DNA of 64,000 nucleotides, from positions 494,548-558,547 of the forward strand of contig CP096135.1 in assembly GCA_023213195.1 (NCBI GenBank), given 5' to 3'. The number at the start of each line of letters is the position of its first letter. Position 1 is the first letter of the stretch. The DNA comes from Sphingobacteriales bacterium JAD_PAG50586_3. GTDB taxonomy: Bacteria; Bacteroidota; Bacteroidia; CAMBQF01. A model generated the notes under the pieces. That model saw nothing but the letters and a program-made list of their open reading frames with translations, was not told where the DNA came from and searched no databases. Both the position numbers and the translations under genes were made by a program. Positions 19,406 to 31,200 of this stretch are shown here, piece after piece.

Positions 19406-19486
19406 TGCCCTGAAGCGGATTCGAACCGCTACGGTTGCCCGCCACCCCCTCAAGATGGTGCGTCTACCAATTTCGCCACCAGGGCA
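19406..19486 (-). tRNA. tRNA-Leu (anticodon GAG)
   Basis: The minus strand folds as a class II tRNA. The acceptor is TGCCCTG / CAGGGCA, the D arm GGCGAAATTGGTAGACGC, the anticodon stem CCATC / GGTGG with loop TTGAGGG (anticodon GAG), a long variable arm with a small CGG / CCG stem, and the T arm AGCGG TTCGAAT CCGCT. No CCA is encoded. Confidence 0.92.
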
Positions 19487-19617
19487 TCAAAGGCAAATAT
19501 ATAAATTTTTAGCAAAATGGACTACCCGCCAACCCTATGCTATCAGGGTGTCTCCACATTATTTTCTGCTTCTTGTTGCTTATGTCGAAACTATTTGTAC
19601 TTTTGCACCCTCAATAG

Positions 19618-19692
<75 letters not shown>

Positions 19693-19694
19693 AC

Positions 19695-19735
19695 AGAATA
19701 AAGCCTTTCAGAAATGAGAGGCTTTTTCTTTTTAC
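19695..19735 (+). terminator. Terminator after tRNA-fMet (element side)
   Basis: The stem aaagcct..tca / tga.aggcttt with TTTCTTTTT after it follows the tRNA by a few bases. An unrelated hairpin has the same role past attR (60212-60244), so both ends of the element carry one. Confidence 0.6.
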
Positions 19736-19803
19736 CCACAGGTAAAACATAGGTAAAACAAATAACCCTAATAAACTTATTCGCTTGCCAACCTAAATAT
19801 TTC

Positions 19804-19811
19804 TATTTTTG
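19804..19811 (+). promoter_or_regulatory. Candidate -7 box for the dnd operon
   Basis: TATTTTTG fits the Bacteroidota -7 consensus TAnnTTTG and lies 49 bases before the dndC start. A TTG at 19785-19787 could serve as the -33 element with slightly short spacing. Confidence 0.4.
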
Positions 19812-19860
19812 AAGATTAGAATATAGACATTAGTTTATATTAACAGCCAAGATTACTTAT

Positions 19861-21200
19861 ATGTCCCTGAATATAAATTACTTAGAAGAAGAAATTATTG
19901 ACCAGTACCTTTACGACGAATCTGACCGTCCTTGGATAATTGGATTTAGTGGAGGCAAAGACAGTACAATGCTTCTACAAACAGTATGGAATGCTCTAAG
20001 AAAAATTGACCCTATATTATTAAGTCGCAGAATATATGTAGTTTGTAATGATACATTGGTTGAAAATCCTCGTATAGTTAAGTTTATTGATAAAACGCTT
20101 GATAGGATTCAAAAAGCTGCCGTTTCACAGGGGCTGCCTATTACAGTGCATCAAACAACCCCAAAACTTGAAGACAGCTTTTGGGTTAGGCTAATTGGAT
20201 TAGGATATCCCGCACCTAATAAATTTTACAGATGGTGTACCGAGCGATTAAAAATAAATCCCACAACACGCTTTATAATGGAAAAAATAAGCGAGAAGGG
20301 AGAGGCCATCATTTTATTGGGTACAAGAAGCGCAGAAAGCTCAAATAGGGCTGCATCTATTAAAAAGCATGAAATTAAAGGTCAAAGGCTAAGAAAACAT
20401 CAGCTTCCCAATACTTTTGTTTATGCCCCTATAAAGGATGTTACAACAAATGAGCTTTGGCAATATTTAAACCAAGTTCCACCCCCGTGGGGAGGGACTC
20501 ATAAAGAGTTGGTTACATTATATAGAAATGCCAATGCCGGAGATTGTCCATTAGTTATAGACGATACTACGCCTAGTTGTGGCAATAGTAGATTCGGGTG
20601 CTGGACTTGTACTGTTGTTAATAAGGATAAGAGTATGGAGGGACTCATTGAAAATGGAGAAGACTGGATGACTCCGCTAATGGAAATAAGGAATTTTTTA
20701 GTAGAGACAAGAGATAACCCTGAAAAATACCGCGAAAAAGAAAGACGCAATGGTACTACCCAAGAAAACAGATGGGGGCCTTATACAGCCACAACAAGAG
20801 TTGAAATATTAAAGAGGATTTTAAAAGCACAAAAAAAAGTGCAAGAAACAGAGGGGTAGAACTAATTACGCATCAGGAATTGGTTTTAATTCAATATCAT
20901 TGGTACCGAGAACGCTATTACTTTGATATTGCAGTATCAGATATTTATAATAAAATCTTTAAATCTCACATTGATATGAGTAAGCATGAAGAAAAAATAA
21001 AAGAAGAGCATGAGTTATTAAAAGACTCATGTAAGGACAATCCAAAAGATGTTGAACTTATTCAGTCCTTACTAGCCCTGCAAAAAACAAAAACTCTGAT
21101 GATTAAAAGACGAGGCTTACAATCTGATCTTGAAAGCAGGATAGAGCAGTTTATTGATGAGAGAAAAAATCAAAATAAGCATGATTATAAAAGAAATTGA
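19861..21200 (+). CDS. dndC: DndC, DNA phosphorothioation sulfur transferase (frameshifted)
   Basis: A PAPS-reductase-like enzyme of about 446 residues that passes sulfur to the DNA backbone in the Dnd system. The PP-loop is FSGGKDSTM and the Cys set CGNSRFGCWTC fits the Fe-S cluster site; ERLKINPTTRFI and LGTRSAESSNRA are also DndC-like. One G is missing in a G run near 20853; restoring it reads EGVELITHQELVLIQYHWYRE into the C-terminal part. It overlaps dndD by 20 bases. It is the first gene of the cluster, just inside attL. Confidence 0.9.
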
Positions 21201-23273
21201 GCTTAATAATTTTAGAATTTATAAGGGACTAAACCGAATTGACCTATCAACTTCTAAAAAACAAAACATAGTAATAGTTAGCGGGAGAAATGGCTTCGGT
21301 AAAACAACATTTCTAATGTCACTTGTTTGGTGTCTTTATGGACGTCAGATGCAAGATGTCGATGATATATATAAAAAGGAAATTGAAGACCAAGGAGGTT
21401 ACAGTAAATATATATCGAATTCACTTAATAGACTTGCAAAGGCAGAGGATGAACATGGGTTTCATGTTTCAATTACATTTACAGATGTCAATATCCCCGA
21501 AGTCCCGTGTAAAGAGATTGTTGTAAAAAGAAGTTTTAATTCAAAAGAAAACTCAACAGATGAGCTAGAGGTATTAATTGACGGCTACCAAAGTGAGCTA
21601 GCAAAACAAGCCGGTTCCGACATTTTTATCCGAGAGTTTATAATGCCAATAGAGATTGCCAAATTCTTCTTTTTTGATGCAGAAAAGATTGTAAACCTAG
21701 CGGAAGTAAATACAACTGAACAAAAGAAAAAGCTTAGTAAAGCCTATTCAGAGGTTTTAGGAATAAAAAAATATGAGGATTTGAAAGGTGAACTTGAAAG
21801 CCTTCAGCTAAAAATAAAACAAGAATCAGCAAGCGCAAATGAGCAAATACAGCTTAAAAAGTTGGAAAGTGATGTAGAGTCTTGTGAAATTCATATTAGG
21901 GAGAATCAAAAACAGATTGAGGACTTAAGGGAGCGGAAGAGTGAAAAATCTAAGGAGTCAAGGGATATACAAGAAAAGCTTATTAAGTCTGGCAGCCTTA
22001 TTACTGTTGAAGAGCTTGTTGAGATTAGAAAACAAGAAGAAGAGCTAACTACAAAACTGAATCAGCTTAATAACGCCTTAAAAGACTCATACGATATAAT
22101 CCCGTTTGCTATTGCCGGAGAAAAGTTATTGGATGTGAATTCACAGGTAGATAACGAAGCGAATTATAGGCTGGCACAATATAAAATGCAAAATGTAAAG
22201 GATGTGACCAATAAAATCCTTACAGATTTAGATTATGAGCCAATACCTAGTGAAGTTGTTATTCCTCATAAAGTGAGAAAGTATTTTACTGAAACTTTTG
22301 AAAAGCTAATTCTAAAACACTTTTTTCTGATATACCAACACTATCTGAGCAATTTAAAATCTTACATGAATTCTCTGATTCAGAGATAAAAGAACTGCAT
22401 TCAACAATAAATACTATTAAGTATTCATTCAAAGAGACATTCAAAAAAATAATTTTTGACTATAATCTAACTAGGAATGAGCTTAATGCTTTAAAACGTA
22501 AAATCAGAGAGGCTGAAAGCAATCAAGAAGACCCAATTATAGCTGACTATAGAAAGCAAAAAGAGGCTTTAGATAAAGAAATTATATCAATAGAGAATAC
22601 TGTCGATTCATTAAATAGGGAGATTGGGGAGTACACGAATGAAAAAACCCAAATGGGCAAGAAGATAGAAGAACTATCTAAAAAGCTCAAAGTTTCTGAA
22701 AATAACATGAAGAAGCACGAGGTAATATCTAGGAATATAAATAATCTAAAAGAGCTTATTGTAAAATTCAAGGCCCGTAAAAAGCAATCTTTAGAACAAC
22801 AAATACTATCCGGCTTGAACACCTTACTGCATAAAAAAGGATTTGTTAAAAAAGTTGAAGTTGAGCTGATTGGTGAGGATATAGATATTATCCTAAAAAA
22901 TGCTAGGGGAGAAGAAATAAGAAAAGAATCTTTAAGCAAGGGAGAGCAACAAATGTATGCAACAGCGTTGTTGAGAGGATTAGTAGAAGAAAGCGATATA
23001 CAGTTTCCGATATTTATTGACTCGCCTATGCAGAAATTTGACGAGCAGCATGCTGAAAATATTGTAAAATATTTCTACCCTAATATTTCTGACCAAGTGG
23101 TAATTTTCCCTCTCATAAATAAGGAATTAACGCAAAAAGAATTTGACTTTCTCGCAAAACACATTTCTAAAACATACCTCATTACAAATGTGCATGAGGA
23201 TAAAAGTGAATTTTCACCCATTGACCCATCTAAATTTATAGAAACTTATAATCGCCTTTATAATGTTAATTAA
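21181..23273 (+). CDS. dndD: DndD, SMC-like ATPase of DNA phosphorothioation (frameshifted)
   Basis: An ATPase of about 697 residues: Walker A GRNGFGKTTF, a long coiled coil (about bases 21740-22800), ABC signature LSKGEQQMYA and Walker B FPIFIDSPMQKFD. DndD is the SMC/RecN-like partner of DndC and is thought to open or scan DNA for modification. The start MIIKEIELNNFRIYKG at 21181 is the family start. One T is missing in a T run near 22324; restoring it gives HFFSDIPTLSEQFK. It overlaps dndE by 11 bases. Confidence 0.9.
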
Positions 23274-24828
23274 TATAAGGACTTCGGAGGCAAACAAGCC
23301 TGTTGTACAAGAACTTACTAAAAAGCTGAATCTTGGGACTGAAAATGTGGTTTCCCGGATTGCTTTCTCTTATTCTATTTCGAGGAATGTTTACTTAAGC
23401 CTTGAAAATGACTTATTAGATAGTAAGGGTAAAGAATATAAAGATGATATATTATTTGGGCGTTTCCGCGACTACTACATAGCCTTAATCTGCCAGCATT
23501 ACAACTTACACAAAACGGATAAGGATATAGGCAAATATATCAAGATGCATATTGATCATGGCCTGACATTAATGCAAAAGATTTTTGAAGATAATAAAAA
23601 CTATTCAGGTCTAGATTTTTTGTTAGAAGCGATAGAAAAAGGGATTGATAAACTTGAAGAAAGCTCAATAAATAATGACGCTATAATTTTTGATGAAAAG
23701 ACCCGTAAAAGCAAAGTCAAAGAAAAGGCTTATTATAGCGACTCAATTAAAATACTAGTCGGTCATTCTTTTGAAGAAGAAGAGATTTATTTCAATCTAA
23801 ATGATACATCTATTCATAATAATGCACACGTTGCGGTTGCGGGTAATTCAGGTACAGGCAAAACATATTTTGCCAATAGCATCTTAAAACAAGTTGTCGC
23901 TGAAACGAAAGGGGTGGTTAACTTTATTTTCTTAGACTTTAAAGGCATAACGGAAGAAGACGAAAAGAAAAACAAATCATTTTTCGCAAAGACAAATACT
24001 GAGCTGATTAAGGCCCCTTATAAGCCTTTCCCAATAAATCCTTTATCGTTCATCGACAACGTGAATGAGAAGAATAAAATTATGGGGATAAATAAGTTTG
24101 TTGATATTATAACCGCCTATAGTAACATCGGGAAAAATCAGCAACAGATTTTAAAAGATGCTACAAAAGAAGTTTTTACTCCATGAAAAGCGGACAGTAT
24201 CCTTCAATAAAGCAGATATATGATAGGGTAATAGAAATTGAAGGGGATAAAGCAAGCACTTTAAAAGAGATTTTACAAGGCTTAGGAGATGATTATGAGC
24301 TTTTTGAGAGTAAGGCAGATTCAAAAGAAATTTTTCTAAATAAAAATTATTATTTAAGTTTGTCAGGAGACTTACCAAAACCTGTACGCTTTACTGCCGT
24401 GTTTTTAATAATAAACTATATCTACAATACGTTCATGAATATGGACAATGCTCCAATAGAAGGTAAGTACTCAGGGCATGAGATATGTACTTTTAATTGA
24501 TGAAGCGCACGTAATATTTAAAGATAAGAAATCACAAGACTTACTAGAGAAAATTCTTAGAGAAATAAGGTCTAAAGGCGTTTCAGTTATGCTTTTATCT
24601 CAAGGGATAGAAGAATTTAACCAGCCATCATTTGACTTTAGTAGCATGTGTGAAAATGCGTTCCTTTTTGACATTAAAGACAAGACTAATTTAAAAATGA
24701 TGCAAAGGTTTTTAGGGTTGGGTGATAAAAATGCTCAGAAGCTAAAGTCTAGCATGGAAAAAATACAGAAGTATCAGTTAGTTTCAAATTTAAAAGAATA
24801 TAAAGTCGGGGAGTTATTTAAAGCCTAG
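23263..24828 (+). CDS. dndE: DndE fused to a HerA/FtsK-like ATPase (two frameshifts)
   Basis: Residues 1-115 match DndE (IRTSEANKPVVQELTKKL, NVVSRIAFSYSISR), a small DNA-binding helical protein. The rest is a HerA-like motor: P-loop AGNSGTGKTYF (about residues 193-203), FLDFKG, Walker B VLLIDEAHVIF and the LLSQG sensor region. The frame breaks near 24175 (one T lost) and near 24483 (one base extra or two lost); the joined protein has about 521 residues. DndE is usually about 110-130 residues alone, so the fusion stands out. It may couple DNA recognition to translocation. Confidence 0.8.
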
Positions 24829-24832
24829 AATA

Positions 24833-25279
24833 ATGAATCAGGGAACAAAACTTAAATATTTTATACTTGCCATTGTTTTCTTCGGCACTGGAGGTATTTG
24901 GATTCCAATAATTATTGAGTTAATCAAGGATAAAAAATGTACGTTTCACAATGTACCTCCGAATGTCGCCACATATTTTATGAGTTTGTTATTTGCAGTT
25001 TGCATCGATTATTTTGTACTAAAAGCTAAAACTGTTAAGCTTATAAGTACGCTATTAGATTATTTATTAAATCTATTAATTGCATTTGTTATCGGGGCCG
25101 GGCTTATAGTTGGAACTATATTATTAAACTTAGCAGAATATGATTTTTGGGCATTATTTGTTTCTTTAATTGGAGTTGCAATTTCTTATATCGTTTGGTG
25201 GAAAGCAAATCAAGAAAATGAGATTTTTTCAGAATCAACTTTAGGCGGAAACACAGAAAAACCTCTTGTAAATGGATAA
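24833..25279 (+). CDS. Four-helix membrane protein inside the dnd operon
   Basis: A 148-residue protein with four hydrophobic helices (YFILAIVFFGTGGIWIPIII, YFMSLLFAVCIDYFVL, LNLLIAFVIGAGLIVGTILL, WALFVSLIGVAISYIVWW) and a polar tail. It starts four bases past dndE and overlaps dndB by eight, so it is translated with them. I know of no standard Dnd component like this. It could be a membrane effector or a regulator; this is inference from position only. Confidence 0.6.
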   Translation: MNQGTKLKYFILAIVFFGTGGIWIPIIIELIKDKKCTFHNVPPNVATYFMSLLFAVCIDYFVLKAKTVKLISTLLDYLLNLLIAFVIGAGLIVGTILLNLAEYDFWALFVSLIGVAISYIVWWKANQENEIFSESTLGGNTEKPLVNG

Positions 25280-26555
25280 TAAAACTGAAAACTTTCTAGT
25301 ATTACCTGCATTAAAAGTCCATCAGCCACTTAGTGACTTTTATGTAGTATCTATTCCCGCACAGAAATTACTAAAAGTAGCCTTCTCAGAACCATTAAAG
25401 TATGTTGATAATACCGGGCGTGTTCAAGGCAGTCAACGCCCTGAGAATGAGAGGCGATTAAAAGAAATTGCCAAATACATTGAGTCTGTTGAAATGGCAT
25501 TCCCAAATTCAATTATACTTGCTGCGAATTATACACAACTAGGTTCAATTTCAAAGGATGACGCTGTTAGATGGAGAATTGTAGAAGAAAATGGAAGTTT
25601 TAAGCTGATTATCCCCAAAGAAGTACTGCTAGCTGCCGTAATTGATGGTCAGCACAGGCTTAAAGCATTTCGTTATATTGAAGACAAGGTTAAATATGAA
25701 GATTTAGATCTCGTATGCTCTATCTACTTTGATTTGCCTAATTCATACCAAGCATTTTTATTTGCAACAATTAATACTAATCAGCAAAAAGTTGATCGAA
25801 GTTTAGCACTAGAGCAATTTGGCTATAATGTTGATGACGAGCCGGAAAAAGCATGGACACCTGAAAAATTTGCGGTCTTTCTTTCAAGAAAATTAAATGT
25901 AGATAAAGAAATCTCGCCATTTTATCAGCATATAAAAGTTACGCCACTTGAAGCAGACAAGCTATTTGAAGAGGGAAGAATTAAAACATGGGTAATTTCA
26001 ACAGCAACAATAGTTGACGGGATTTGCAGTTTAATAACATCAAATCCTAAGAGAGATAGGATTCTGATGCAAAAAGCGAATATATTTTCAGGTAGAAATA
26101 GGGAAATGATTTCTGATGTTAAAGATGCTTCACCGATAAGAAACTTATTTATAACTCAGCAAGACAAAACAATTTATGATATTTTATTAAATTATTTTGA
26201 GGCTGCTAATAAAGCTCTTTGGTCTAAGGCTTCTGCAAAGTCATATATTGTGAAGACTGTTGGCATTCAGGCTTTATTTGATATTTTAAAAATGATTTTA
26301 GCAAAAAATAAATCTATTGAACCACAAGCATTAGATTTTGAAAGTTATTTATCAAAAGTTTCAGACATCGATTTTAGCGACAAATTTTATCAAGCATCTG
26401 GCATTGGGCGTAGTAGGATAAAAAATACTATTGGCCTGAAAATTGGATTAATTGAAAGAGATAAAATAAAGAGAAAAGACATCCAATATTATGATGAAAT
26501 TATATCAGGAAAGAATACTAATATCCAATCTGATAAATGGTATTGGGAAGACTAA
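25272..26555 (+). CDS. dndB: DndB-like DGQHR-domain protein
   Basis: A 427-residue protein with the defining VIDGQHRLKAF motif (D125-R129), preceded by GSQRPENERRLKEIAKYI and followed by FATINTNQQKVDRSLALEQF. DndB proteins act as transcriptional regulators of dnd genes and affect modification density; the DGQHR motif has been linked to ATPase activity. The position after dndC, D and E and opposite dndA supports the assignment. The C-terminal half has no recognised domain. Confidence 0.85.
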   Translation: MDNKTENFLVLPALKVHQPLSDFYVVSIPAQKLLKVAFSEPLKYVDNTGRVQGSQRPENERRLKEIAKYIESVEMAFPNSIILAANYTQLGSISKDDAVRWRIVEENGSFKLIIPKEVLLAAVIDGQHRLKAFRYIEDKVKYEDLDLVCSIYFDLPNSYQAFLFATINTNQQKVDRSLALEQFGYNVDDEPEKAWTPEKFAVFLSRKLNVDKEISPFYQHIKVTPLEADKLFEEGRIKTWVISTATIVDGICSLITSNPKRDRILMQKANIFSGRNREMISDVKDASPIRNLFITQQDKTIYDILLNYFEAANKALWSKASAKSYIVKTVGIQALFDILKMILAKNKSIEPQALDFESYLSKVSDIDFSDKFYQASGIGRSRIKNTIGLKIGLIERDKIKRKDIQYYDEIISGKNTNIQSDKWYWED

Positions 26556-26841
26556 GGCAGAAAATGCGATAATTAATTTGCTTGAAAATGCTCAATGGAA
26601 CTTTGATGACAATACCGTAAGTCTGTCTAAAGATGATGGGTTTGACGACCTAGTAAAATATACTACATATGAAGCCTTACTTGCTAAACTAATTCAAACA
26701 GCAGAAGAAACGTATAACCTTTATCTTCCATTGGATGCCGAGTTTGCTGAGGAACAAAAAGAGAAATTTGATGCTGAGGACTTAGTTAATAGCCATTTAT
26801 CTGAATATGACGAAAATCTTACGAAGCTCGGATGGATTTAA
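26491..26841 (+). CDS. Hypothetical protein at the end of the dnd operon
   Basis: A 116-residue frame overlapping the dndB 3' end by 65 bases. The recognisable part begins near 26540 (KTKAENAIINLLENAQWNFD) and is acidic (LPLDAEFAEEQKEKFDAEDL). It may be a separate small gene, or the DndB tail after an indel, because the sequence reads smoothly from the WYW region into this frame. Its stop shares the bases TTAA with the stop of the convergent dndA. No family is recognised. Confidence 0.45.
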   Translation: MMKLYQERILISNLINGIGKTKAENAIINLLENAQWNFDDNTVSLSKDDGFDDLVKYTTYEALLAKLIQTAEETYNLYLPLDAEFAEEQKEKFDAEDLVNSHLSEYDENLTKLGWI

Positions 26842-28017
26842 AAGGCCATTTGCCTAAGATTTTCAATCTTTTGTTTTATTTCACTAATCGTTTTTGAAAT
26901 TTCGTCTTTTGAGTTAAAGCGCCCTAATGAAAACCTTATACTATTAAATGCCTCTACGTCGCTTAAGCCCATCGCGGTTAAAACGTGCGATGGTTCTATT
27001 GATGTTGAAGTACAAGCACTCCCGTTACTAACAGCTATTATTGGTTGGCCCTGTATTTCTACATTGCTTAAAGCCATTATTAAAGCATCGCTATCAATAC
27101 CAGAAAACCTAATATTACTAGTATTAAAGAGTCTGTATTCCATACTGCCATTTAATGAAGTATCAGGTAACTGTAACAATGACTCTTCTAAATAGTCCCG
27201 CAGTTCCCTAATTTTTTCTCATTAGCAATCATTTCCTTCTTAGCAAAAGAGCAAGCTTTACCAAGACCTACGATTCCAGGTACATTTAAAGTGCCGCTTC
27301 TAAAGCCTCTCTCATGCCCCCGCCATGCAGCAATGCCGGAATCTTTAACTTATTGCCACGCTGTCTAATATATAAGGCTCCAATACCCTTTGGTCCATAT
27401 AGTTTATGCCCGCTTAAGCATAGTAAATCTATACCAAGGCTATCAACATCAATAGGTATTTTTCCGACAGCCTGAGTACAATCGCTCATAAAAACTGCAT
27501 CAACAGAATGTGCAATTGAAGATATCTCTTTTATTGGTTGTATTACCCCTGTTTCATTGTTTGCCAACATAACTGAAACAAGTATTGTATCTTCTCTAAT
27601 CACAGAGCTTAGGGATTCAATGTTAATTAGACCGTCTGTATTGACCTCTAGATACGTTATTTCATATCCCTTAGCCTCTAAGTATTTACAGGTGTCTAAA
27701 ACGGCAGAGTGTTCCGTCTTAAGTGTGATTATATGTTTGCCTTTATCTGACTTGGCTTCGGCTACACCCTTTATTGCTAAGTTTATGGCCTCTGTAGCCC
27801 CACTAGTAAATATAATCTCATTTGTTTCAGCCCCAATTAATTCTGCTATTTCTTTTCTAGCAGCTTTTACAGCATCACTTGCCTCTACCCCAAATATATG
27901 AGTACTGCTAGCATTAGCAAAATTAGTTTTAAAGTAGGGCAGCATTGCTTCAAATACCTTTTCATCAAGAGGCGTTGTAGCATTGTTGTCTAAATATATA
28001 AGTGTATCAAAATCCAT
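26838..28017 (-). CDS. dndA: DndA/IscS-type cysteine desulfurase (two frameshifts)
   Basis: A PLP-dependent desulfurase of about 393 residues that takes sulfur from L-cysteine and would feed DndC. Motifs: [53 protein letters not shown] (PLP Lys) and the catalytic-Cys loop [17 protein letters not shown]. One G is missing near 27315 ([11 protein letters not shown] restored) and one A near 27218 ([11 protein letters not shown] restored). It faces the other dnd genes. A TAAATTTG box only six bases upstream suggests a leaderless mRNA. Confidence 0.85.
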
Positions 28018-28080
28018 TTACAGCAAATTTACTATATCTTTGCGCCATAAAGAAATTTAACACCTTTATCCTAGGCAAGT

Positions 28081-28137
28081 AGGTTTAGTTTTTGGTTTAG
28101 TGGGAAAGCCCTGTCGTAAGACGGGGTTTTTCTTTTT
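28081..28137. repeat. 57-bp terminator-bearing direct repeat, left copy
   Basis: It matches 34710-34766 at 54 of 57 positions. Its second half is a terminator (ccctgtc / gacgggg then TTTTTCTTTTT). The two copies bracket the T9SS block 28216-34666. Confidence 0.75.
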
Positions 28138-28154
28138 GATTGTTAACCTAAAAA

Positions 28155-28162
28155 TAATTTTG
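28155..28162 (+). promoter_or_regulatory. Candidate -7 box for the T9SS block
   Basis: TAATTTTG fits TAnnTTTG and lies 53 bases before the start of the large SBBP-repeat gene. The spacing to an upstream TTG (28136-28138) is plausible. The call rests on this motif alone. Confidence 0.35.
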
Positions 28163-28215
28163 AATTTCAAATTTCTTTTTTGAAATTAGCCTAATCATCA
28201 ACTAACCAACTATTA

Positions 28216-31200
28216 ATGAAAACCAAAACCAAACACAGACTTGGCCTATTGGCTTTGCTATTTGCATTTTTATGTGTATCTAACATTCAAGCACAAGTAA
28301 CTTATCCTTTTGAAGATTGGGTAAGCACCGCGGGTTCTCAAAACTTTTTTTACAAAAATGTTACTAAAACCTATGGTATAGATACCTATGTAGCAGGCGC
28401 AACCGTTAACGATAGTGGTAACTACGATATACTTCTTATAAAATATAACTCTGCAGGTGCTGTAGCTTGGACAAAGCAATATAACGGCGCAGGGAATGGC
28501 CTAGACATGGCTACCGATTTATTGGTAGATGCTAATGGTGTGTTTTTAGTAGGTACTACCTATAAAAATTCTACCAATAACCAAGATGCAATCATAATCA
28601 AATACAATACATCTGGGACGCAGCAATGGATAAAAACCTATAACGGTACAGGCAGCAGTTACGATGGCTTTACATCGCTTTGTACCGATGGGACTTATAT
28701 TTATACCTCTGGCGGCAGCTTTGGCTCTAGCAATAACTCTGACTATGTAGTATTGAGCTATAAAATTAGCGATGGCACTCAAATGTGGGCTTCGCGCTAC
28801 AACTCTACATACGACCTACACGATTTACCTTCCAAAATAACATACAATTCCACTTTTGGTATAACGTATCGCATAACCGTATCAGGCGGCATGCAATACA
28901 CATCTACTAATTGGAAGTTTGGCACAGTAACTTATAATACCAGCGGCACCATGGGCACAGCTACCCTTAGTGGCACTAATAGTGATGGTTTGGTACGTGT
29001 TACTGATATTACAACTGATGCATCGGGTAATACCTATGTAATAGGGGCAATACAAAATTCAGGGCAATATGATTGGCGCACAATAAAGCTAAATACAAGC
29101 CTAACTGAATCTTGGGCAGTAGAATATGAGGGTGGCAGTAACCTAGAAGATAGCCCATTAGCTATAAAAGAAAAAAGCGGCTATTTGTATGTAACAGGAT
29201 TTGCAACAGTAACGGGACAAGGCCGCAATATAGTTACTAAAAAATATAACGCTAGCAATGGAGCTACCGTTTGGACACAAACCTACAACGGCTCTACGAA
29301 TGGTAATGATGAGGGCGGGGCTTTAGTTATAGATGGCAGCACCAATATATATGTTGGTGGTACTACAAACAATGGCAGTAATTCCGATTTTATTACTACA
29401 AAATATAACTCGTCAGGTACACAACAATGGCAAATGACCTATAACAGCATAGCCAATACAGACGATAAAATATCAGACATTGCCCTAAACGGAACAGACG
29501 TAATTGTTACAGGTCAAAGCGGTGTTGGCGCAAGCCTTAGTTACCTAACAGTAAAATACGCTCAAAAATCTCTTATAATTCCACCCGACCCCGAGCCTGC
29601 TAATCATGCTTTTTCCTATGTTGAAAACAGAGACCAATTATTGAATACAAGCGGAGCTGCCATTCCTAGCATAAAGTTTTACAATAAAACAAAAACACCC
29701 AATATTTATATTGCAGATAGTAGCATAAGCTATGTTGTAGGTAAGCTAGATACAAATGCAGCTACTTATGATACCTTGCAAAGAATTGATATAAAATTTA
29801 CTAAGCGAAATACTAATGAAAAAGTCCGCCCTATGAATAAGAAAGGTGACTTTATAAACTACTATTTGGCAAACGCGAGCCGTGAACAAGTACCTCAATA
29901 TGGATTATTGGTTTACCCTGCTATCATATCTAATATTGATATGTACATGGGTAGTAATAGCAAAGGACACAAAATCTATTTTGTTTGTAAACCTGGCTTT
30001 ACGCTTGCCGACATTGAATTGGAATTTACAGGACAAACTGGTATCAGCATAAACGGGGAGGTGATTTAGTGCTTGCTACGGTATTGGGTAATATTACCCA
30101 CCCCAAAGCTAAAGTTTATCAAATAAATGGCAGCGGTGCTTACGTAAGTTTGGGTTGGCAGCCCTCATACAGCCTTACAAGCAACAAAATCAAGTTTAAT
30201 AGTTTGGGGACGTATAATACTGCCCAACCTTTAGTCTTTGAAATTAATTTAGGACCTAATGACCCACCACAAACCACTATGAACGGTAACTTAGATTGGA
30301 GTACTATGTATGGGGGGATAATTTATTCGATGCAATTTTAGGTGATGATAGGGCATTAGATATTACAGTAAGCGAGCATAACGGAGTGCCATTTATGGCA
30401 GGTAGATTTGGTTCATCTAACATGCCAGCGCTTTCAGGACTTCAATCTGTTAACGGTCAATATACAGGAAGCTATGACGGATTTATTCAAGCTTTTAAAG
30501 TTAATGCAGAGCCTAAATGGCTTACCATTATTGGGGGACAAAACAAGAACGAATTAATTCAGTAGCGCTTGGCCGTGGATATTTATTTGGTGTAGGAGGA
30601 ACAAATTCTACAAACTTAAATGTACTGCCATCGTCGCTAAGTGGTGCTTATAATGATAATGCAAAAAGTACTAACAATGATGCATTCATTATTAAACTTG
30701 ATACTTTGGCTGGTGCGCGGCAGTGGGTTAGTTATTTTGGTGGCAGGGGCTTTGATGAGGCAAAAAGTATAACTCCCGAGCGGACAGGTTACATGTTTAT
30801 TGTTGGTGAAACAACTAGCACAGATGCTTCTAGCAGTTGTACACCACAAAGTGACGGCAGTTTTACTACATGCAATCCGGGCGGAGCCGCCTATTACCAA
30901 GCAAGTAATAATGGTGGCAGAGAGGTTTTTCTACTGCGAATAGGGCCTAATGACAATTTGCTATACAGCTCTTTTTTTGGCAGTAACCAAAATGACTACG
31001 TCTATGAGACAAAAATGTACTTCTCTGATTATTACTTTGTAGGTTCTACAAAACGTAATTCTGACACAACACTTGCTTACACGGCTTGCACAGGCTCAAT
31101 TAGTGGGAACTTTCCACTGTGCAATTTCCAGTCTTCATCTAACTATTTTTCCGCTGGCGGACCTGCATCATTAGACAGTACGGTTAGCTATATAGCAACA

